DNA from: Willaertia magna
Lineage: Eukaryota > Heterolobosea > Eutetramitea > Acrasida > Naegleriidae
Assembly: GCA_902984215.1 (NCBI GenBank)
Contig: CADWAF010000622.1
Coordinates: 1 to 11,937, forward strand
Length of the DNA stretch: 11,937 bases
Reading direction: 5' to 3'
The notes under the pieces were generated by a model that did no database searches, was not told the origin of the DNA, and worked only from the letters and a program-made list of their open reading frames with translations. Of this stretch, positions 1 through 6,920 are shown in pieces. Made by a program: the position numbers and the translations under genes. Position 1 is the stretch's first letter, and each line of letters starts with the position of its first letter.

Positions 1-1626
1 TTGACATTGGTGATTTTATTACTTTTTTATAGTTTATCAATAAAGGCAAATCAATTAGATTCCGATATAATAGATAATAACAATAATACTATTGTAATAA
101 ATATACATAAAGAAGAACAAGAATCAGTAAATGTATTTTTAATAACTTTTACAATAATTGCCATAGTATTTAGTACATATTTATTTCAACAATTTAATAT
201 TAAATATTTACCAAACTCAATTGTAACAATAGTCATTGGAATGATTGTTGGATTAATTATAAAACAAATGGGTATTGAAGCTAATAGAATATTTTCATTA
301 GATGGAAGTATATTCTTTCTATTTCTATTACCTCCAATCATCTTTGAATCTGGTTATAATTTACATAAAGGAAATTTCTTTGGAAATATTGCTAGCATTC
401 TAGCCTTTGCAGTATTTGGTACTCTTTTCTCTACTTTTGTTATTGGTATAGGCTTAGCTATCTTTAGGATACTTCCATTAACTGATGCATTAGCCTTTGG
501 TAGTTTAATAAGTAGTGTAGATCCTGTTGCTGCTTTATGCGTTTTTAATGGAATTATAGAAGAATTAGGAGAGAAGAAAACAGCTAGAGTTCGTATGTTA
601 ATATTTGGAGAAAGTACTTTAAATGATGTTGCAGCAATGATGTTATTTCGTTATTTTGATGTATTTGCTCGTTTACCAACTAGTTCTAATTTTTCATCTT
701 TTTTACTTGATATGATTAATCATTTCTTATTATCTTTTTTCGGTAGTTTATCAATTGGTGTTTTAATTGGATTATTATCTAGTTTAATATTTAAATATTT
801 TCAATTTTATAAATATCCATCTTTAGAAATGACATTAATGTTTATATCATGTTATATTCCATATGTTCTATGTGATGCATTAAACTTTTCTGGAATATTA
901 GGTTTATTATCTACAGCAATTATTAATTCACATTATACAAGATTAAATTTAAGTAAAAAAACTCAAATTACAATTGAACAAACTTTGTTAACAATTACTT
1001 ATTTATGTGAAACAATAGTATTTTTATATTTGGGTATAATTTCAATTACTTATGATCATCAATTTCATTTTGGAATGGTTTTATTAACTATTATATTTTG
1101 TATTGTTGGTAGAATGGCAAATATATTTCCAATTTCATATACTTTAAATAATTGTTGTGGATCAAATATTTCTTTAAAATCTCAAGTAATTATGTGTTGG
1201 TCTGGAATGGTAAGTTTTATTTAATTATTATTAATATATTAATAATTTAATAATAAGAGAGGAGTAATTTCATTAGCATTGGCAATTGGAATGGCAGAAA
1301 CACAATATAAGCCTATGATTGTGACAGCTACCTTAGTTGTTGTGGTTCTTTCAATTGTTGTTTTTGGAGGTGGAATGATACCAGTATTGAGGTATATTTA
1401 TTCACCTGAATCTCCAATTAAGGATGATATTATTGAAGATGAAAATATGATAAATAGTACAAATGGTGAATTATCTTTAGTTGAAAGATTTGATAGAAAA
1501 TATTTTCAACCTTTTTTCATAAAGAATAAAAGAGTAGAATATAGAAAATTACGTCAATCAGAAGATGATAATCATTCTGTCAATACGAATAGTGATGAAT
1601 CATCAGTTAATGAAGAAATAAATTAA
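1..1626 (+). CDS. Na+/H+ exchanger (NHE family, endosomal NHE6-9-like), 5' partial
   Basis: Exons 1-1209 and 1258-1626; 525 residues are visible. The frame is open at base 1 and the first codon is TTG, so the ATG lies upstream of the window. It begins with a hydrophobic signal-peptide-like stretch (residues 1-16), then a multi-span antiporter domain. Visible NHE landmarks are FFLFLLPPIIFESGY (105-119, the amiloride-site helix), SSVDPVA (171-177), FGESTLND (202-209, with the Asn-Asp pair of the transport site), and WSGMRGVISLALA (400-412), which is rebuilt only when the intron is removed. HYT..NLS near 311 and FDRKYFQPFF in the cytosolic tail resemble intracellular NHE6-9 proteins (family knowledge from memory). 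The tail (about residue 440 onward) is hydrophilic and Ser/Asp/Glu-rich. Expected role: electroneutral exchange of Na+ or K+ for H+ in an organelle or surface membrane. It converges on the monooxygenase gene with 90 nt between stop codons. The family is sure; the subclass and membrane are inferred. Confidence 0.93.
1210..1257 (+). other. Intron in the Na+/H+ exchanger gene (48 nt)
   Basis: GTAAGT donor after codon ATG (1207-1209) and AATAAG acceptor before AGA GGA GTA. Phase 0. The length is a multiple of three but retention hits an in-frame TAA at 1222-1224. Splicing restores the conserved W-S-G-M-R-G helix of NHE proteins, which is strong support for the exact boundaries. Confidence 0.93.
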
Positions 1627-1715
1627 GAGAGAAAAGAAAACAATAATATATTGTGGCGTTAACAAATGGTTTTAGCAAACAGTACCTTAATAGATAAGGT
1701 CTTGATCAAAAAAAC

Positions 1716-1721
1716 TTTATT
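1716..1721 (-). terminator. AATAAA overlapping the monooxygenase stop codon
   Basis: On the minus strand, the last Lys codon AAA plus TAA plus A forms AATAAA. It is a candidate poly(A) signal implying a very short 3' UTR. Confidence 0.4.
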
Positions 1722-2997
1722 TTGAAAAGAAATGTCTTAAAACAAATACTACTGTTAAACAGATAGCAAAGCAAGATATCACCAATAAAAAATCATTTAC
1801 AATTTCTAATTTCTTATTCACCAAACTTTCCATTCCTTCTCCCCTTTTAATAATAATCCTTTTAGAGAAGTTATCTGCAGTTGCAGTTGCATTTGCTAAA
1901 AAACTCGAAGGTGGTTTTACACAAAAATTCTTTCCTTCATCCAAACCTATACACGCAGTTAGGCCATTCTCTCTTGGGTAGTAAGCTAAAAAGTTAAAAC
2001 ACATTTCATCATCAGTACTTTCCCCTCCAAATGTGGTTTCGTTCTTTCCAATGCTATTGTAATTACAAACAGTAGTCAATTGATCTCCTGGTTGTAAGAT
2101 TTTATAAGGTTCTAATCTTTGAAAAGTTTGCATGTTAAAATCATAATGACGATTTTCAGATAATATAAAACTTTCATTTACTCTTGTCACAGTTGTATAA
2201 ATCTCTTTTCCTAACAAATGCATATGTAATAAACTAGCATATACATTAATATTACCCTTCATTTCCTTTGTGCAATTAGAACTACATGTATTCGAAACTA
2301 TTGTACTCTCAGTATTTGGAGGAATTATCATTGTTTGTAATTGAGAACCAAGTGTCATAATGGCAGCATTGTAAGGTCTAAGGTTTGATGTAAAATTTAA
2401 TGAAAATCCAGAACTATCAATTAAACCTTCTTTTCCACTTGGATTATTGTAATGTACTTCCAAAACTACATAATCAGTTGATTGTAAGAAATAATTACCA
2501 ATAGGAAAACCAGCTTCGTTAGGTAATTCAAAATCTTGTCCTCCTACAGCCCAACCAAATGTTACTTCATAACATTTAGACATTACATTAATACCTCTTC
2601 CGTAACATGAAAATGGTTGATTATTTGTTAAGGTTTCAATTTGTGAGAATTCTCTACTTGCATCTCCAGGACAACCATAAACAATCATATGATGTGTTAC
2701 TGAAGGATTTGAAAGAATGGCAGAGTACTTTGTTACGTGAAATATTTGATTTGAATACTTTTCAAACATTAAAGGATACTGTTCCTTAATTAAATCTCTT
2801 ATACGAAAAGTGTGACACATATAAGTCGTTTTGTTTGAAGAAATTGTAAGGTTAGGCATTGTAATAGTTAGTAAACCGAAGGTTGGAGTTGAATCATTAA
2901 TATTTTCTTGTTGTAATGAAGAATGTGATAGTAACACTAAGATGATAATCACATTAGCTAATAAACTAACAGTGGTGGATATCCTTTCCTTTGTCAT
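1717..2997 (-). CDS. Copper type II ascorbate-dependent monooxygenase (DBH/PHM/MOXD1-like), membrane-anchored
   Basis: 426 residues from an ATG, single exon. A hydrophobic signal segment (about 10-24) and a C-terminal membrane helix (about 402-420) with a short basic tail predict a type I membrane protein with its catalytic part in the lumen or outside the cell. About nine N-x-S/T sequons agree. All copper ligands of the family are visible: CuH-site His102-His103 (HHM) and His182 (VHY), and CuM-site His258 and His260 (HMH) plus Met332 (DEMC). Many cysteines suggest disulfides. The family uses two coppers, ascorbate and O2 to hydroxylate a C-H bond (dopamine beta-hydroxylase, peptidyl-glycine hydroxylation). 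No DOMON domain (present in DBH and MOXD1) precedes the core, and no lyase domain follows. The substrate cannot be told from sequence. Its start is 97 nt downstream of the ACADSB stop on the same strand, with no sign of functional linkage. The TAA stop lies inside an AATAAA. Confidence 0.9.
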   Translation of the reverse strand: MTKERISTTVSLLANVIIILVLLSHSSLQQENINDSTPTFGLLTITMPNLTISSNKTTYMCHTFRIRDLIKEQYPLMFEKYSNQIFHVTKYSAILSNPSVTHHMIVYGCPGDASREFSQIETLTNNQPFSCYGRGINVMSKCYEVTFGWAVGGQDFELPNEAGFPIGNYFLQSTDYVVLEVHYNNPSGKEGLIDSSGFSLNFTSNLRPYNAAIMTLGSQLQTMIIPPNTESTIVSNTCSSNCTKEMKGNINVYASLLHMHLLGKEIYTTVTRVNESFILSENRHYDFNMQTFQRLEPYKILQPGDQLTTVCNYNSIGKNETTFGGESTDDEMCFNFLAYYPRENGLTACIGLDEGKNFCVKPPSSFLANATATADNFSKRIIIKRGEGMESLVNKKLEIVNDFLLVISCFAICLTVVFVLRHFFSK

Positions 2998-3093
2998 CTT
3001 GTCAAATTGCTTTTAAGAAGCTTTTTTTTAGATAAATTTGATTAATTATAAATTATCTTAAAAACATTTTCCATATAATTAAAACTTACTGTA

Positions 3094-3099
3094 TTTATT
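3094..3099 (-). terminator. AATAAA overlapping the ACADSB stop codon
   Basis: On the minus strand, GAA TAA A reads AATAAA with the TAA stop nested inside. It is a candidate poly(A) signal. The same arrangement is seen in two other genes here. Confidence 0.4.
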
Positions 3100-4418
3100 C
3101 ATATTCCTTCTTAACAATTTTAGCAATTGTTTGTAAATTAATATTAGATGTACCTTCATAAATCTTACCAATTATACAATCTCTATAGAATTTCTCTGCA
3201 GCAAATTCCTTTGTAAAACCAACACCACCTAACCATTCAATACATTTAGTTGCAACATTACCAGCAACTTCTGAAGCATAATATTTAGCCATTGCAGCTT
3301 CTTTTTGGAAATTTAAACCTTGTTCTCTCATTCTAGCTGCATTATAAACTAATAATCTTGCTGCTGCAATCTCTGTTGCTGCCTTAGCATATTGATGTTC
3401 CATTCCTTGAAAGTCAGCAATAGCTGTGTTAAATTGTTTTCTTGTTTTAAGATAAGGTAATGTGTAATCAAAAACACCTTGTGCTAAACCAACCATTTGA
3501 CTTGCAATACCAATTCTACCTTCATTCAATGTTTCAATTGCAACTTTATAACCTTTTCCAACTTCACCTAAAATCGATTCTGGACCAACTCTACAATCTT
3601 CTAAAATTACTTCGCATGTAGAAGATGCACGAATACCAAGTTTATCTTCTTTCTTTCCAATCTTAATACCAGGATTACTCTTTTCAACAATAAATGTTGT
3701 AATACCTTTATATCCTTGTGATGGATCTACATTTGCCATAACAAGGAATATTCCTGCTTCCTATTTAATTATTATTGATTAATTAATTAATAAAAAGATA
3801 GATACTTACACCACTATTAGTAATCCAAGTCTTTGTACCATTTAAAATATAACTTCCATCATTTTGTTTGACAGCACGTGTTTTCAAACTAAATGCATCT
3901 GAACCACTTGTTGATTCAGATAAACAAAAACTTCCAGTAGTATTAGTTACTAACATTGGTAAATACTTTTCCTTTTGTTCTTTTGAACCAAGATCTGAAA
4001 TAACTCTATTAACAAGAGTATTTTGAACATCAACAATAACTGAAATAGAAGGGTCAACCTTTGCTAATTCTTCAATAGCGACAATACATGAAACAAAACT
4101 TGCACCTGAACCACCATATTCTTCAGGGATTTCAATACCCATTAAACCTAATTCAAATAATTGTTTTTGGATTTTTGGGTCTAACTTTGATTCTTTATCC
4201 ATCTTTGCTACTAAATCCCAAGTTAAACTTTGTTTACAAAAGTCTTGAACTAAATTCTTCATCATTAATTCATCTTCTGTAAGATCCAATAAATGAGTTC
4301 TTTGGGTTCCTACGTTTCTTAATTGACTATTCGTATGAAAGTTTCTTAAATTCTTATTACCAATAACTTTAATGGCAGATGAAAGGCTTTGTTTCTTATT
4401 TAAAGTCTTTAAAAACAT
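3095..4418 (-). CDS. ACADSB: Short/branched-chain acyl-CoA dehydrogenase, mitochondrial
   Basis: Exons 4418-3810 and 3760-3095, 424 residues. An open frame extends to 4448 but begins with TTG; the first ATG is 4418-4416. The first ~36 residues are basic, Ser/Asn-rich and free of acidic residues, a typical mitochondrial presequence. Then come the acyl-CoA dehydrogenase N-terminal domain, [15 protein letters not shown] (164-178, flavin/substrate signature), a beta domain with MANVDP..GYKGIT, and the C-terminal helical domain. Glu405 in KIYEGTSN is at the catalytic-base position. [22 protein letters not shown] and AKYYASE..G follow human ACADSB more closely than SCAD or IVD (from memory). Expected reaction: FAD-dependent alpha,beta-dehydrogenation of 2-methylbutyryl-CoA and related short acyl-CoAs in isoleucine breakdown, with electrons passed to ETF. 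It shares a 138-nt divergent upstream region with the mitochondrial ATPAF1 gene. Another short-chain ACAD specificity is the main alternative. Confidence 0.93.
3761..3809 (-). other. Intron in ACADSB (49 nt)
   Basis: On the minus strand, a GTAAGT donor follows codons AGT GGT and an AAATAG acceptor precedes GAA GCA GGA. Phase 0. Joining gives [16 protein letters not shown], the expected acyl-CoA dehydrogenase continuity. Retention would add an early stop. Confidence 0.93.
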
Positions 4419-4556
4419 TTTTTTGTTACTTTTTATTTGTCGGAACAATCTCTAGATTTTAAAGTCATTTTCGGTACATGCAGTGAGAAGAAGCTATTCA
4501 TGGCGAAGAAATTTAATGCCAATTTTCTTTATTACAACAAGAAAACTCTCTAAAAA
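4419..4556. promoter_or_regulatory. Divergent upstream region shared by ACADSB and ATPAF1
   Basis: 138 nt separate the two ATGs and must carry both promoters if both genes have local ones. No TATA box or known element stands out. It is locally less AT-rich than other spacers in the window (for example GGTACATGCAGTGAG near 4475). Both genes encode mitochondrial proteins, so shared regulation is possible but only inferred. Confidence 0.45.
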
Positions 4557-5291
4557 ATGCTAAAAAGCAAGGTAATTGCTTCGACAGGTGTGAAAATTGT
4601 GCCATTTTCTAAGAAATTAATGAAAAAGGTTTCTTCTTCATCCTTATTTGTTCCGATTCAACAAAAAACTAGTATTCAAAAGAGAAATAATAATATTAGA
4701 TTTACAACACCTGGTCCAAAATCTTTGGATCAAATTATTAAAGTACCTTTACTTGAAAGAGAAACACCTGAAGTAATTCGTAAAATATGGACAGAACATT
4801 ATTATATGAATCCAACAATCATTTCCGATATTGTTCCATATATTAAATATCAAGTATTATTACATAGAGCAAAAGAATGTCCAATGTTTGTTTTACCTGT
4901 TTTTAAAAATATTGGTTTTCAAACAATGGTATTACAACTTCAAAAAGATCATGTTTTATTTACTGGAATGAGAGAATTTAAGGCTAAAGGAGAATATGCG
5001 CAACCTTATCTTTCTGTTTCTCACTTTACTGAATTTTCACAAAGTAAAGGAATAGTATTAATGAGAGGAGAAATTAATGACCAATCTGTATTTAATAAAG
5101 GAGATGCTAAAGAATTAATCAACTTTATGTATAAATTCTATTTAGAAGATAATTTATATCATTCATTTGTAGAAGTTTTTAATAAGGAACCTTTTCGATT
5201 CAACTTTGAAGAATTAATTAATTCAATTAAAGCAATTAAACCTCCAAAGCCTAGAGATAACCCACTAGTTGCTCCTCCAAAAAAGAAATAA
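4557..5291 (+). CDS. ATPAF1: Mitochondrial F1-ATPase assembly factor 1 (Atp11/ATPAF1)
   Basis: 244 residues from ATG, single exon. The first ~48 residues are Lys/Ser-rich with almost no acids, a mitochondrial presequence. The ATP11 domain spans about 55-225. SLDQIIKVPLLE (56-67) matches the family opening block and HFTEFSQSKGIVLMRGEI (156-173) matches the most conserved block, where animal and yeast proteins have H-[FY]-T-E-L-Q..K-G-I-V-L-M (from memory). In yeast and man this protein is a matrix chaperone that holds free F1 beta subunits until alpha/beta assembly; it has no catalytic residues to check. The C-terminus is a Pro/Lys-rich tail (about 227-244). The stop codon overlaps an AATAAT. 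CKS1 converges from the other side with only 45 nt between stop codons. Confidence 0.9.
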   Translation: MLKSKVIASTGVKIVPFSKKLMKKVSSSSLFVPIQQKTSIQKRNNNIRFTTPGPKSLDQIIKVPLLERETPEVIRKIWTEHYYMNPTIISDIVPYIKYQVLLHRAKECPMFVLPVFKNIGFQTMVLQLQKDHVLFTGMREFKAKGEYAQPYLSVSHFTEFSQSKGIVLMRGEINDQSVFNKGDAKELINFMYKFYLEDNLYHSFVEVFNKEPFRFNFEELINSIKAIKPPKPRDNPLVAPPKKK

Positions 5292-5336
5292 TTTGTACAA
5301 AGTTTATTTACAAAATATATTCTGAAAAGTATTTTC

Positions 5337-5737
5337 TTATAAATTCTTTTCTCTTTGTTGTAAGATTTTATGGAACTGTAATATTTGTTGTTGACGAGGA
5401 TTTACATCTCCAGTGAATTCTCTTTTGAATAAAAGAATGTTAGGCTCACTTGGTGAATTACCGTAATGAATCTAGGCATGCAATAATTTGTTGTTAAATC
5501 TAAAGTATTAAAAACAAACCTACCCAACCATGAGACATTTGAATACCCAGGCCTCTCCATTCCACCTCAGATAACAATCTATCTTTTGGAACATGTTTAG
5601 CATAACAATCAGGCAATACTACATGTCTATACTCATACTTATCGTCGTAATACTACAATATTGATAAACTGAATAATTCTTCTTCATTCACTTACTTTAT
5701 CGGAATAGTAAATTTCTGGAGCTTTATCTTGTTCCAT
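5337..5737 (-). CDS. CKS1: Cyclin-dependent kinase regulatory subunit CKS1 (three exons)
   Basis: Exons 5737-5696, 5652-5524 and 5471-5337 (42, 129 and 135 nt), 101 residues. I rebuilt the gene by hand; each exon is too short to stand out alone. The protein reads [20 protein letters not shown] near the N-terminus, then [15 protein letters not shown] and PNILLFKR, an unmistakable CKS fold. The anion-pocket residues of human CKS1 are all present: Lys14, Arg23, Ser54, Trp57, Arg74 (human K11, R20, S51, W54, R71). CKS proteins bind CDKs and read phosphothreonine sites on substrates to drive processive phosphorylation. Compared with the 79-residue human protein there is an extended Gln/Lys-rich C-terminus (about 75-101), and the hinge differs (see findings). 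A TTTCCCGCC element lies 23 nt upstream of the ATG. Downstream, the candidate AATAAA (5303-5308) lies 28 nt past the stop, in the 45-nt gap and close to the ATPAF1 stop. Confidence 0.93.
5472..5523 (-). other. CKS1 intron 2 (52 nt)
   Basis: GTAGGT donor (the only one of the six introns without GTAAGT) after GGT TGG, and a GCCTAG acceptor before ATT CAT TAC. Phase 0. Splicing rebuilds S-H-G-W-I-H-Y, the CKS core motif. Confidence 0.92.
5653..5695 (-). other. CKS1 intron 1 (43 nt)
   Basis: GTAAGT donor after GAT AAA and a TTGTAG acceptor before TAT TAC GAC. Phase 0. It is the shortest intron in the window. Splicing joins Y-Y-S-D-K to [10 protein letters not shown] as expected for CKS. Confidence 0.93.
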
Positions 5738-5760
5738 TTTTTTGTTTTTGAAAATTATTA

Positions 5761-5769
5761 GGCGGGAAA
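5761..5769 (-). promoter_or_regulatory. E2F-like element TTTCCCGCC upstream of CKS1
   Basis: On the minus strand TTTCCCGCC lies 23 nt before the CKS1 ATG. It matches the E2F/DP consensus TTTSSCGC exactly and is a conspicuous GC-rich island in an AT-rich spacer. Function is inferred from the match and the cell-cycle target. Confidence 0.5.
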
Positions 5770-5793
5770 CACTAGATTACAAAAAATAATTAT

Positions 5794-5799
5794 TTTATT
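5794..5799 (-). terminator. Candidate poly(A) signal of NDUFV2
   Basis: AATAAA on the minus strand 53 nt past the NDUFV2 stop, just before the E2F-like element of CKS1. It is a weak call because the hexamer is common at this base composition. Confidence 0.3.
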
Positions 5800-5852
5800 C
5801 TCAAAGGCACCCTAAAAAGAAATAATTCCCCAATATAATAAAGAGTAATTAT

Positions 5853-6717
5853 TTACTTCTTTTGTTCAGGTGTTGTTGTTGCTGCTGGTTGAGCATCTAA
5901 ATCTCTACAATAAGGTTTTGGTAAAACACCATCTTCAAATAATAAAGTTTTCTTTCCGCCAAGAGGAGCAGACCATTGACGACCATTTTGTGAACCCACA
6001 GTTGGATATTCACCTCTTCTTAACATTTCAACAATTTCAATTGCACGTTCAGATGTTAAATCCTCAAAATAATCATATTTAAAGTTTGGTGGATTAGAAT
6101 AATCAGAAACAACAATCATTGGTGCATTTGCACAACAACCCATACATTCCATTTCACCTAAAGTAAACATCTTATCAGAAGTTGTTTCACCTAATTTAAT
6201 ACCTAAATGATTCTCTAATGTTGCTAAAATATCATCAGATCCAGTAACCATACAAGGAGTAGTAACACATACTTGAATATGATATTTACCAACTGGTTCA
6301 GTGTTATACATTGTATAGAAAGAAACACATTCAAATACGCTTCTTGGATTTACTCCACATATCTCTGCAATTTTATTCATTGCTGCTAATGGAATCCATC
6401 CTCCATTTTGACGTTGTGCTAAATGAAGTAATGGTAAGATTCCTGCTTGTTTATTTTTACTTGGATATTTAGCAAGAATTTTCTTTACTTCCTCATAGGA
6501 TTCTGGTGTAAAATCAAATGGTGTATCTTTATTATTATATTCAGTATTATTATGCTATAATGATCAATATATTCTTTTCTTTTTTCGTTTTTTTACTTAC
6601 TTTATATTGCATAAAAGAAGTAAATGTTGTTGAAAATAATCTCTTATTCACTCTGTTGATTTCAAAAACTTTATTTGTTGGTTTCTTTACTAAAGACTTT
6701 AAACTTCTAGCGAACAT
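5853..6717 (-). CDS. NDUFV2: NADH dehydrogenase (complex I) 24-kDa flavoprotein subunit, mitochondrial
   Basis: Exons 6717-6601 and 6554-5853, 272 residues. Exon 1 (39 residues) is a basic presequence (Arg/Lys/Ser-rich) recovered only by splicing. The thioredoxin-like 2Fe-2S ferredoxin domain follows: F-T-P-E-S-Y near the start, LAQRQNGGWIPLAAMNKIAE, SFYTMYN and VGKYHIQVC. The four cluster ligands are Cys135 and Cys140 (CVTTPC) and Cys176 and Cys180 (CMGCC). The subunit binds cluster N1a beside the FMN subunit NDUFV1 in the NADH-oxidising tip of complex I, on the matrix side of the inner membrane. Differences from animal proteins are an extra cysteine (179) next to a ligand and a short insertion (SNPPNFK region) before YFEDLT. 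The C-terminus is a PAATTT/Gln/Lys tail. It lies 115 nt upstream of CKS1 on the same strand and diverges from the BRCC45 gene. Confidence 0.95.
6555..6600 (-). other. Intron in NDUFV2 (46 nt)
   Basis: GTAAGT donor after TAT AAA and a TTATAG acceptor before CAT AAT AAT. Phase 0. It separates the presequence exon from the mature-protein exon. Confidence 0.9.
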
Positions 6718-6849
6718 TTTTTTTTTATTTTTGTGAAAAAATATTTTACTTCATTTTTTGCTAAATACAATTCCTTCAAGCCTTTATTCATTGCTTTAGA
6801 TAATGGAATTATAAAAACATGTTGTTGGTAGCTATGAAATCATTTTAGC

Positions 6850-6875
6850 CATTTGTTCATTATGAATAACAAATG
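6850..6875. repeat. 8-bp inverted repeat in the NDUFV2/BRCC45 divergent spacer
   Basis: CATTTGTT (6850-6857) and AACAAATG (6868-6875) are perfect inverted arms around a 10-nt spacer that is itself mostly palindromic (TTCAT T ATGAA). It lies 45 nt upstream of the BRCC45 ATG within the 203-nt divergent spacer 6718-6920. Each arm carries a CANNTG E-box core. It may be a dimeric factor site, or chance. Confidence 0.35.
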
Positions 6876-6920
6876 TATTTATGTAAAGAAACCCCATTGT
6901 AGAGAGATTTGGAAAGAAAA

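Noticed and set aside
1684..1700. Hairpin ACCTTA/TAAGGT in the spacer between the NHE and monooxygenase stops
   Set aside because: Only 6 bp per arm with no T-run role in eukaryotic termination; too weak to call.
2607..3016. Plus-strand open frames (60-61 codons) opposite the monooxygenase gene
   Set aside because: They are antisense to a gene with complete copper-site motifs, have no recognisable domains, and appear to be frame shadows.
4088..4282. Plus-strand open frame of 64 codons opposite ACADSB exon 1
   Set aside because: Antisense shadow of a well-supported coding exon.
1717..4418. Possible bacterial-style operon of ACADSB and the monooxygenase on the minus strand
   Set aside because: Eukaryotic gene structure, unrelated compartments (mitochondrion versus secretory route) and an AATAAA at the ACADSB stop argue for separate transcripts.
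4419..4448. TTG-initiated N-terminal extension of ACADSB (and similarly of BRCC45 at 6909 and ubiquitin-L40 at 8728)
   Set aside because: Good ATGs follow shortly after and give a proper presequence or the exact ubiquitin start. TTG initiation is not expected in nuclear eukaryotic genes.
5870..6082. Plus-strand open frame of 70 codons opposite NDUFV2
   Set aside because: Antisense to the conserved C-terminal part of NDUFV2; Leu-rich low-complexity translation.
6518..6736. Plus-strand hydrophobic open frame of 72 codons resembling membrane helices
   Set aside because: It runs across the NDUFV2 intron and presequence exon. The hydrophobic look comes from reading T-rich complement DNA.
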